Shown: piece by piece, positions 48,101 through 60,100 of the stretch
Position numbering within the stretch: the first letter of the stretch is position 1
Layout of the letters: each line of letters begins with the position of its first letter
Source: Megaustenia siamemsis
Taxonomy: Eukaryota > Mollusca > Gastropoda > Stylommatophora > Ariophantidae
Direction of reading: 5' to 3'
Assembly: GCA_032433765.1 (NCBI GenBank)
Contig: JAVIAB010000008.1
Coordinates: forward strand, 44,189,097-44,253,096
DNA: 64,000 nt
Made by a program: the position numbers and the translations under genes
Notes under the pieces: model-generated
Seen by the model: only the letters and a program-made list of their open reading frames with translations
Told to the model about the DNA's origin: nothing
Database searches by the model: none

Positions 48101-51100
48101 ATGTGGAAGAATATTGTGTTACATATATACTTTGTTGTAGATGTTACATATTTGTTCTGGAATATTGAAGCCAATTGTCTAATCATAGGTTATGCTTTAC
48201 ATTTGTTGTTAATCATAGTTTGAATCATCATTATAATATTTACTAATAACACAAAATATACATTTTTATAACTGTATTTTACATATAACTTCAAACTTTT
48301 ATTTAAGGTGCAACATCTGTCTGCTTCATCTTTTCTTTTTTTTTTTTTTACCTTAGTTGAAAGACAAAGCAATTAGTGGCCAAAACCTTGTTACATGTAG
48401 TGTCTTTTTGTGCTACATGTGAGGTGCATGCTCAAAAGAAAGTTCTAAAATTTATTGTGATAGTATGTTATTAGTTGTGTTAAATTCTAAATACAGCATT
48501 GGCAATATTGCATAATTACTGATGTTTTACTAGTGAGATATAAGCAAGCATAACAACCATCTCTATGAAAAATCAGATGGCTTCCTGCTTATTGGTAACA
48601 TAAGTGAGAGTTTCTGGCCTTTTTGTTTGGTGTGATGTATTAATCTAGTACACAATGGTGTTATATTTAGACTTTACTTTTTCCAAACCACTACAGACAC
48701 ATTGGTTCCATTTATGAAGGTACTATGGGACCAAAACTGACACGTTGGCTCGGACAGGGTACGGTTGTATATTTTAATGTAAAATAATAATTTAGTATAA
48801 ACATTCACCAATACTTGTATTCGATATCTAAAAGAAACTTCATAATTACTTCCTTCGATTACCACATTGTATTTTCATTATTTTGTAGATAGATTGGTTG
48901 AATTTTCTATGTAAATGTGTGTTTATTTCTGACAAATAGTGGCCAGACCCACTACTATTTAGTAGTCTATTATTTCTTGTGCCTAATTTAATTATTTGTG
49001 GACATTAATGCATTAAGTAAAGTGTATTTTGAAAACTTTGGATTACTTTGTGTGAAATTTTGAGAAGAATCGATAGCAACACACTTCTAGTCAGGGAAAA
49101 TAGAGGTACATGAAATATGATATTTTGAATAGAAAATGATTGCCAGTTGAATATTTTTATACTATTTATAATAAATAGTATATTTTTTCCTTCAGATATG
49201 AGCAGATTGCTATTTTCATTTTTTAAAACCTTTTTCCTTTCTGGTGTTGTATAATATGTACCACATTTAATTATATTATTGCGTGAAATTGCAAGATGAA
49301 AAAGACATGTAATGGATTTTTAAAAAAATTGAAAATTGATCTGGTCCAAATCTGAAGAGAACCTACCAAAGTTCACAAAAGTCCGGAAAGAGTTAACAGT
49401 GAGACGGATATTGCTGTCAAATTCAGAACAGCTGTTTGGGACTTGTGAGTGCGGTAAGGGACAATAGCACACAGCTATTGAAAAAAGTGCACATACAAGT
49501 ATGTTGACTATTTTTGGAGGCCCTACGATATTATGATCCACTTCTGGACAATCACTTAAGTATGCAACAGTTTTTCATCACACTTCTGCTTCACAAAATA
49601 ACATTATAGATGCAACTGGGGATGTTTTATTAGATGAAATTAAAAAAGAAATTAGTGACACCAGTCTTGTATCTATAATGCTTCATGAGACATCAGATGT
49701 TATGTGAAATTAAAAACTTTAGATAGTGCTACGGTATGCTAAAGATGGCATTGCTAACTCATGTTTCATAGGGTTTACAGAACCACCAGTGGACTGTTTA
49801 ACCAAGTGGCTAGCATTGTGCAGACATATAAGATTATAGATACATTATTTGGACAAACATATGATGGAGCTTTAGTTATGAGTGACCATTCAAAGTAAAG
49901 TTCTGGAAGGATATCCAAATGCTTTGTTTACACATTGTTATGCTCTTGTGTTACATTTAGATTTACATAAAATATTTTAATTAAAAATATTTTATTAATT
50001 AGATTAGCATAAAATTGTGCAGAATTTTTTTTTCAAAAATTCTTAGTGGATTGTTTATACATTTTCTCCAAATCCACAAAAGCAAAAGCTGCTCTAGAAT
50101 ATTTTGTTCAAAGTAAACTGTCATCAGTGGCATCAACCAGGTGGAATTTTACATCCAGGATAGTTCATACAGTAAAAGAACAGCACAAAAATTTGACTAA
50201 ATTATTTGAATATGTAGAGGAAAATTCAAATGAATGAGATGTAGATGCTGTTCTAAAGTTAAAAAAGGGCTGATAACCATTTTGTGAGACTTTGGCACCA
50301 TTTTTTGGTTCAAAATTATTTTCGTACACAGAAGTGTTGTAACGTGCACTAGAGGCTAGGATATAAGATATACTTTATTGCAATCAGAAACGTAATGATA
50401 CTCCTCTACAAAAAGACAGACAGGATGCATTTGAAACAATGAAATTTAGTAACACTTAAACAGAACTATGATATACATTACCTAAGACCAGAAGAACACA
50501 TATTGAAAGTGATAGTTTTACTAGAGGCTTTATTGTGAAATTTTTGAGAATCTAGTAGAACCAATAAAAATAATTCACACATCATTTTCAAAACCAGCAT
50601 TTGTCCCACTTCTGGCACACCAGATACAGACAACAAAGAAACTAACTTTTCCTGATGAACTCTTCTGTAATTTAAGATTGATTTACAGAACCATATTTGA
50701 TCACATCCATCTTAAATGTGAACTTACTGTAATTTATGTAAGTTATGAATTTCAAAGGTTGCCTGTTTGAACATGTCTAGTTTATGAAAGATAATCATCT
50801 AGATTCTGGACCGAAAGAAGTGTTCAAATTAAGTGACTTAATTTTGACCATTCCTTGTACTACAAGCTCAGTAGAGTGCTTATTTCTGCTTTGGAGTGGA
50901 TACATAGTTATTATAGGTGCAATCAAAGCTAAGATTGTTTCAGTGGCGCGAGTCTTATTTCTATAGAAAAAGAAATGTTACAAGATTTAAGATTTAAAAA
51001 CTTTTAAGATTGTTTTATTTTAATTTAGTGATAACACTTTCTCTCAGTAATGAAAAAAGGCTGGAATTAATATCTATCTATTGACCTTTCGAGCCATAGC

Positions 51101-54100
51101 CGGCCCATAGGGCGTAGACCAAGATACCCATCCCTTCTCTTATCTAAATTTTTATTCTAGTAGTTTTCAATTCTTTTAAAGATATCTTATCAAATCTCGC
51201 CATTTGTCTCTGTTCTGTGCAAGCTGCTCTATGAATTAATATACACATGAAAAAATGCACAGTGTTAAGATTTAGGAATATATGAACATTAATGTATTAG
51301 TTGTTTAGGATTGATGTATTTTTCCTTACTATAAACCATTTTACGAATAGAGGCCACAAAGATGGGATTTCTCAGAAGAATGTTGAAAGTTCCCTGGACA
51401 GCTAAAAAGTCCAATGAGGAAGTTCTCAAAGAGGCCAACACAAAAAGGCAGCTCCTAAAAAACATCAGAAAGAAACAAGAATATTTTTTGGGTACATCAT
51501 GAGAAGAGGAAACTTAGAATACTTGGTTACAACTGGCAAAATAAAAGGAAAAAGAGATTGCGGGCGACAAAGAGAGAAAATACTGGATAGCTTGGTTTCA
51601 TGGCATGGGAAACAGTCAACAACAGAACTGATACGATGCTCTGTGGATAGAAGATTGTGGAAGGACATGATCGCCTATGCCAACCGGTATGACACATGAT
51701 AAACCATTTTATTTAAAATAAAACAAATATTAACAAAATAAGCATAATATTTATCAGTACTGCACATTCGTTGTAATAATATTACTACATTAAAGTGAAC
51801 ATAATATCATATGAAAAACATTTCAGAAAAATTTTTTTTTTAGAATATTAAACCCTCTGTAGCACACCCAGTATCAGAATCCATCCACACACCCATCCAT
51901 CCATTCATCCACCCACCCATCCATCCATCCATCTATTGACCTTTCGAGCTGTAGCCGGCCCATTGGGCATAGACTCAGATACTCTTTCTCTTATTTAAAT
52001 TTTTATTCTAGCAGTTTTCAATCCTTCTAAAGATATTTTATCAAATCTCGTCATTTGTCTCTGTTCTGTGCAAGCAACTCTATCTCATTGAGGGAGTCGA
52101 TTCTTGCTGCTCTTGCCTCTCTGATCAATGTTCTTCTCAGTGTCTCTCTGGGTCGGCCTCTTTTCCTCTTACCTGTTGTTTCCCACACGAGGGCTTGCTT
52201 TGTTATTCGGTTATTACCTCTCCTCATCACATGTCCACATATGACCATCGTCTTTTCTTGATTACTGAAGATATTAGTGGTTGATTGGCGATTTCTCTAA
52301 TTTCTTCATTTGTTTTGAATTCGTTCCACGCTATACCAAGTATTTTTCTTAGACATTTATTATTTCCGGTTGGATCCAAGATGGAGTCTTTATTTTTCTC
52401 CCGCTTGGTATAGAACCGTTGATCTGAAGTTTAACAAGCCGCTATCGTAAAAACGCTTTTGTTAATGAAACATAGACAAATATCTGTGCAGACATGAAAA
52501 CTTGTACCACAGTAGGATATGTATTATTAGAATCAAATTTTAAGTATTTCTAGCCTTTTCTTGTCTGATAGTCCTTTTTTTATTGATTGATATAAATTGT
52601 TGCTACTCATCAGATACCTGATAATTGTTGCTATTCTTGTGATGTTACTGCATCAAGTGGAGGGGTCACAAGATTATGGAGTTATGTAAATTTTAAGAAT
52701 TCACTGGCAACAAAATTACATACTTACAAGTGGCTATGATGATATGGCTATACTCTTTCTTTTCTCCGTCTGTATAAGGGCGGAAACGTATCTGAGTGAC
52801 AGGGAGTCTGCTAATGTTAGTGTCTTCATCTTGAAGAACATACAACTGCTGGCTAGTTAATGGGCTATAGATCTGTTAGATAAGAACAGCTAATTTAGTA
52901 AAAATTATACACCAAAAACCCAGAGCAAAGTCAGATAACAACCTTAATATATTCCTTAAAAAAAAGTAATGTACCCCTGTTATGCCAAGTGGCATATAGG
53001 GAATATGGTGTTCTATCTATCGATCTATTGTCCTTTTGAACCGAAGATGGCACATAGGGCAGAACTACAATCCCAAAAACAGAAACCTTGCGTGCCAAAA
53101 CGGCACATATTGCAGAGATCACTGCTTCTAAAATCTATGGTTCTGTTTCCACAACAATGCTTTTTACAATGATTGCTGGTGTTAGTGACCATAAATTTTA
53201 CAGACCATCAGCACATGATTTTTCGGGTAATGTAGTCGGAATTACGCCGTGCCGCTTTACTTTCTCAGAAAAAAATCTGGTACCCATTAAAGGCTGGGTG
53301 AACCAGAAGCTGTCAGTAGGGATTGAACCCTACCTCTTGTCCTTTGTAGTCCAGTTCACTAACCATTGAGCTATCGCGGCTCCCATTATATTCCTTACCA
53401 AGGGGTTCATCACTCTGTGGGAAGGACATTTTTGGAATTTTTTTTTCCTTTGAATTACAGTGAGATTCTGAATTTAAATTAAAATTGATCTAAAACAAGG
53501 GGTTTGTTTGGACAATTTGCTATGGAAGTTGGAAAAGAGGTTAAATAAGAAAGTTGCAAAGTTTTAGTGGAAATAATTGTGGAAATGTTAATAAATTAAA
53601 AGTCAGAAAAACTAACTAGAGCCAGTATTTACTGTTAGTGATAGAGAAAGTGTTAATAAAATTGAGAAGCTCACCCGGAATTTTAGAATAGAAAATTATG
53701 AGGAAATACACTGTGAGCCCTATGTGATATCTGACAGCTCATGTGAGCACCTGATTTAATTAAATATTATATGATCATACACAAAGCAAATTCTGATCTA
53801 AATTAAAGGAAATAAAACAATCTCCTCTTCTACTTCTTGTTCTTGGCTGATATGTTTTGTAATGTTATGTAGAACAATAAAATCGTAATCTTTCCTTATT
53901 ACTTGTATATTATTGTATATAATATTGTATATAATATTGTATAATATTGTATATTATTGTATATAATATTGTATATAATATTGTATATTATTGTATATAA
54001 TATTGTATATTATTGTATATAATATTGTATATTATTGTATATAATATTGTATATTATTGTATATAATATTGTATATTATTGTATATTATTGTATATTATT

Positions 54101-57100
54101 GTATATAATATTGTATATTATTGTATATAATATTGTATATTATTGTATATAATATTGTACATAATATTGTATATTATTGTATATTATTGTATATAATATT
54201 GTATATTATATTGTATATTATTGTATATAATATTGTATATTATTCTATATTATTGTATATAATATTGTATATTATTGTATATAATATTGTATATTATTGT
54301 ATATAATATTGTATATTATTGTATATAATATTGTATATTATTGTATATAATATTGTATATTATTGTATATTATTGTATATATTATTGTATATTATTGTAT
54401 ATAATATTGTATATTATTGTATATAATATTGTATATTATTGTATATAATATTGTATATTATTGTATATAATATTGTATATTATTGTATATAATATTGTAT
54501 ATTATTGTATATAATATTGTATATTATTGTATATAATATTGTATATTATTGTATATAATATTGTATATTATTGTATATAATATTGTATATTATTGTATAT
54601 TATTGTATATAATATTGTATATAATATTGTATATATTATTGTATATTATTGTGTATTATTGTATATTATTGTATATAATATTGTATATTATTGTATATTA
54701 TTGTATATAATATTGTATATTATTGTATATAATATTGTATATTATTGTATATAATATTGTATATAATATTGTATATTATTGTATATTATTGAGCCGAGAT
54801 AGCTCAGTGGTTAGTGAACTGGACTACAAAGGACAAGGGGTAGGGTTCGATCCCAACCGACGGCTTCCGGGTTCTATCTATTGACCTTTCGAGCCGTAAC
54901 CGGCCCATAGGGCGTAGACCAAGATACACCTTCTCCTATATGAATTTTTGTTCTAGCAGTTTTCTTTTAAAGATATTTTATCAAATCTCGCCATCTGTCT
55001 CTGTTCTGTGCAAGCAGTTCTATCTCATTGAGGGAGCTGACTCCTGTTGCTCTTGCCTCTCTCATCAATGTTCTTCTCAGTGTCTCCCTGGGTCTTTCTC
55101 TTTTCCTTTTACCTGTTGTTTCCCATATGAGGGCTTGCTTTGCTATTCGATTATTATCTCTTCTCCGTATTGTGTATAATATTGTTTTTATTCAGTGAAA
55201 TCATTGCATTTATATCCAGACCAATTTAAGCTTTACAAATATTCAGCAGCATCTTCTGTTGTTAAAAAAAAAAATTTAATTCTTTTTCTGTTCTTTATTT
55301 TCATGAAATTAAAATTTCATTTTTCATTATTATCTTTTGTTATTTTATATAGGCCTACTATGCTTTGTCATTGCTCTATGTTGCTTTTTCTGTTTGTCTG
55401 ACAAAGTTATCTGTGAAATAATGGTGACTGTTTATAATAAGATATTTTGTTCTTTTTATTTAATTTTAATAAAGATAATTTTTCTTTTTTCTTTCCCTTT
55501 GTTTCACTTCTTTTATCTACACAATAATAATATAACACACAAAAATTGGCTGACTATAAAGTAATCATTAGGAAAAATGTGAGGAATTAACTACATCTAA
55601 TAGCTAAAATGATCCTAATTTTTGTGTTCTTTATGTCAAAACATTGGTAATCAGCACAACTCTTGCCTTTGTAATTATTTTGTAACTGTCTGTGTTATCA
55701 AATATGAAAAAAATATCTAAGTGTATCTGTTGTCCTTTTGTTAATGATTTAACTCAGATGTCAAGCTTCACACAAATAGATTCCTATGCAAGAGTGGCCA
55801 TAAGACACTCTCACTGGGAATATGCTGTCTATACTTTGTCATGACTATCAGTATATTTATGGGTGCTCTTATCAGTAGTGAATCCGATCACATTGCTTTC
55901 TCAGAAAATACCTCTAAAACCCATTTTCAGACACACACAAAATTTACAGCTATTTGGAATTGAAACATATCTATCTAATTAGTTTTTGAATCCACTATCA
56001 ATTTCACTACCACAAATGTTAAAAGTACCAAATATAAATAAAATTTATGAGCGAATAATACCACAATAGTTCAAACTAGCAACGCATATACCTTAATAGT
56101 GCCATCACATAAACCTATGGCTAGGATAGTCCCATCACTGTTAAAGCGGCAGCACATAACATCAGATGACAACTCTCTATCAAAAAGAATTAAACAAGTC
56201 TATGAAATTGTTTCAAAGCTACAGATGCAAGATCATTCATGCAACTAATTCTAATGAGTTTTACAGGGAGTATTTCAATCAAAAGGATTTTGTTAGTTTA
56301 ATATTTTAAAACTATTATTGGGTGCAGAAGTGGGATGAAATCAAATGGTTGAAATGTTTAAACAAAAAATGTAGTAGAAATGTATAACTAACAATTCACA
56401 GTAAGTTTTAGTTTCCATGTTAAGGCAATCTACATACATATTGTACTCTCCTTTCTTTAAATAATAGAAGCTAAAATGAAATAAAACGATTGTCTTATTT
56501 ATATATGATGCCCCTTTATTGGTGAATTTGGCAATTAAACCTATAGTAATTAAACATACATTGACTCACTATATGGAGAAAAGTGGATTCTTGTACCAGC
56601 ATTTTACTTACTATATATATATAGATGGCCTTTGGTGTTTTGACAGATGGATGGTAGTAAGCAATCATGATTTGTCAGTAGTTTGGTAATATTAATGTAT
56701 TATATCGGATACAGTTTTACTGAGCAGCTTATTTCATGATTGAATCTGCTAATATTGGATAGACAGATGAGACTGCAGAAAGAACAAGTTGCAATTGTGG
56801 TGCCTGGCCTCAATTCCTTCTATTTTTTTTAAAAGGAATTTTATTTAAAAATTTATTTTTACTCTCTGGGTGCATTGATGTATTTACCAGTTAGGATGTT
56901 CAAATGTTCGTGCCAGGTGGCAATGGCATTGACAGACAAATTTGCGCACCCTGAGAAGAACTCAAGAAACTTCAATGGACTGTCCATTGTCATTCTCCCT
57001 ATAATACAAATCTTGCAACTTCTGACTACTTCCTCTTTGGGCCTCTAAAATAGGCAATCTGCAGGAAGAGATTTGCCAATGATGAGGAAGTCAGTCATCA

Positions 57101-60100
57101 ATGCAGTACAGATAGGACTGAGAGATCAACCTGCAGAATGGTACCCCGAGGGTATACATGCTCTAACATCTAGATAGCACAAAGCCATAAATTTGCATAG
57201 AGATTATGTAGAAAAATAGAACTGTATAGACAACTGTTTGGGGACAATGTAATATATTCAAAATTTGAATAAACAAATCCTAAACAACAAAAAAATGTTT
57301 GCCTTACTTTTTGAATGCTCCTCGTAATGTAATTTGGGTTGTGGTGGGTGGGAATGTACTTTTGTTTACAGTAAAAATTGTGTTTAATGTGCCAAGTGAA
57401 TATCATTTATAACATTTGGGATATCAGCTACAGAATATAGTTTTAAAATTCTAACAGAAATAAACCCACAAAATTAGGAACAATAAGAAAGCAAAACTGA
57501 ACTGAAAAGTAACAGTAAATTAGCAACTAAGAATTAATTTTTAAGCAGCAGCAGTTGAAATAAGGATTTAGGCAAGGAAGTTTTTACAGGTTAACAATAT
57601 AAGGTTATGTCATGACTAACATTGTGATGTGTCAATGAAAGCTTAGTTCCATATACATAAATTTAAAAAAAATGGGAAGGAAATTATTTAAATGAACAGC
57701 ATTTAAAATAACAATTATCAGGGCTTAAATTAATAAAAAGAAAGAGAAGGTGAAAACCATCTTTAAGAAATAAGAAATAAAACTGTAAAAAAAAATATAG
57801 CATTAACTGGAATAACTTTTTAAATCAAGCCTATTGATCCACATACTAAAAGGTTAATTAAAAGAATTACTATATGCAGCTCTGACGTGAACAAAAGAAA
57901 ACCAGGTCCAAACAAAATCAATATTTCAGGAAAGGAAAAACATTTTTCAGGTAAGTTTATAAAAATATTTCTCAAACACAGATAGATCAGAACAACAAAT
58001 AAACAAGAAAATATATCAAATAAAACAAGAGCAATATAAATTACTTTAGTACAACAAGAGGAAATCTTTATTTCATCAAAATGCATGAAAAACCAGAGAC
58101 ATTTGGTTAAATAAGAAATATAGTAGAAATCGGAACAAGATTCTCAGGATCATAACAATATTTTCATTATAACTATATCTTATTATATGTAATTTATGTT
58201 TAATAATAGGGGAATGTGTCGTACAACAAAGAAATAGAGCCTAAACATGTAAAATGTGGATGAGCTGAGCAACTGTCCACAGTAAGTGCAAAACTTCTTT
58301 CCTGTCTAGCTTGCATTGCTCAAATATTGACCCTGTTATCCATGATTTTTTTGTTAAACTTATACTCTGTTGGCTGTGTTCTTATAATTTTAAAACATGT
58401 CATCTCAACATTTCCTATTGCAAGCAAGGGTATGTCACCATTCATGTTGGCAGGGATCAAAATAGAAATTCTGTCTTTTGTATTCTTGTAACCACTGCAT
58501 GCTTCACCTCTTTTAACGAGAGAGCAGTTTGGTACACATTTATAAAAGAGACCTGTCTAATCCACATAGTAAGTATTCTTTGGTTTAAATTTCTTGAAAA
58601 TTTCCTGTAGTTTACTTTACTTCCACTTATCAGTTGTTCTTTTTGAAATGACCCAGCCTAACAGCAGACTACTTTCATTGCATTTTCATGTCATACTTTG
58701 GAAAGGTTTAGGGATGAAGAGCTGATGTTATGATACTTTACCTATCATATATGTAGTAGTAGGCAGTCATGTGTCATGTCATCGAGTGCCGTCTCTGCAA
58801 CGAAGGTTGGCTACCATGGAGCGCCATTCTGCTCTGTCTCTTACTTTGATGGTGCAGGTTGTCATAGGCTGGTTTGTCCATCTTTTGATGTTACTCATCC
58901 ATGTTAGTCTTGGTCTGCCTCTGCCTCTTTAACCTTGTATTTTCCCCTCCAGGATTGCTTTTAGTAGGTTGTTGTGTCTTTTAACATGCCCCCAAAATCG
59001 CATTTGTCTTGTTTGAATTGTGTTTAGTAGTTCTCTTTTCATTTTTAGTTGTTTTAAGACTTCGTCATTTGTTTTCTTTTACTTCCATCCAATTCTACCT
59101 ATTCTTCTATATATCCACATTTCAAAGGCTTCAATTCTCTGTTCTGTTTTCTTGTCTAATGTCCATGTTTCTGCACCATATAAGAATATTGAGATGATGT
59201 AACATTTTGCTATTCTTAGTTTTAGCCCTGGTGTTATTTGTTTTGATGTTAGTATGTTCTTCATGGCATTAAAATTACTTTTTGCCATTCCTATTCTTTT
59301 GTTTATTTCAATAGGCAGTATGTGGCAGTAAAGAATTTAAAAATTCAATTATATAGAATCCTATATCTTGGTGCTTAAATCGAATGACTGCTTACTAGAA
59401 ATGAAAGAGGACAAATAATGTTGCCATGCTCCTGATAAGAAGCAGTGGTTTGGCTTGATTATCAAACTTTGGCTTCTTGATTAACAATGAGTTTGGTACC
59501 TGTGTGAAAATGTTTATTGGCCAATATATGACAGCCAAGCATCATGTGCCCCATCAAAGACGCTTGCTTAAGTAAAATAATATGGAGAATCAAAGTTACC
59601 CATTTCCCACTCTAAGCAGTTGGTGTTTCCATACAACAAAAGCTAACCAACATGACTTTAGACAAACAGGGCTACAGTAGTGCTTATTAAATAAATGACA
59701 TATTTTGCTTACAGACTTCTAATTCGATTCCAGTGATTGCTTCCAAAGCCATTCACATGAAGGCAGTGAAGGTCTGAGGTCTTCCTTATCTAAATTAAAC
59801 TATCTTCAAATGATAATGAATCTCATATTTATCCAGCATTAAAACATAGCTAACACATGTGATAAATATATCATAAAAATAATACACTTGCATATGATAA
59901 CAACCCTTTGATGCTGAAAGGCAAATGAGGAGGGAAAGAAAAAGGTGAAGATATAATGACATAGGTGAAACATAAGAAATGTGTAATGCAACTCATAAAT
60001 AAAACACAGATGAAACATATAATAAATGAGCAGTATCATGACAAATAAATATATAAAATAAAATAGGTGGAAGTGAAGCGTACATAAATTCTGTAACTCA

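Noticed and set aside
54121..54306. 61-codon ORF rich in Ile, Tyr and Val
   Set aside because: Translation of the AT-rich minisatellite.
54792..54872. Possible tRNA gene with good A and B boxes
   Set aside because: The same sequence heads SINE-1 copies elsewhere; acceptor stem and CCA-side pairing are absent.
58311..58610. 99-codon plus-strand ORF, Cys-rich
   Set aside because: No domain, splice context or repeat match; composition typical of chance frames in this DNA.
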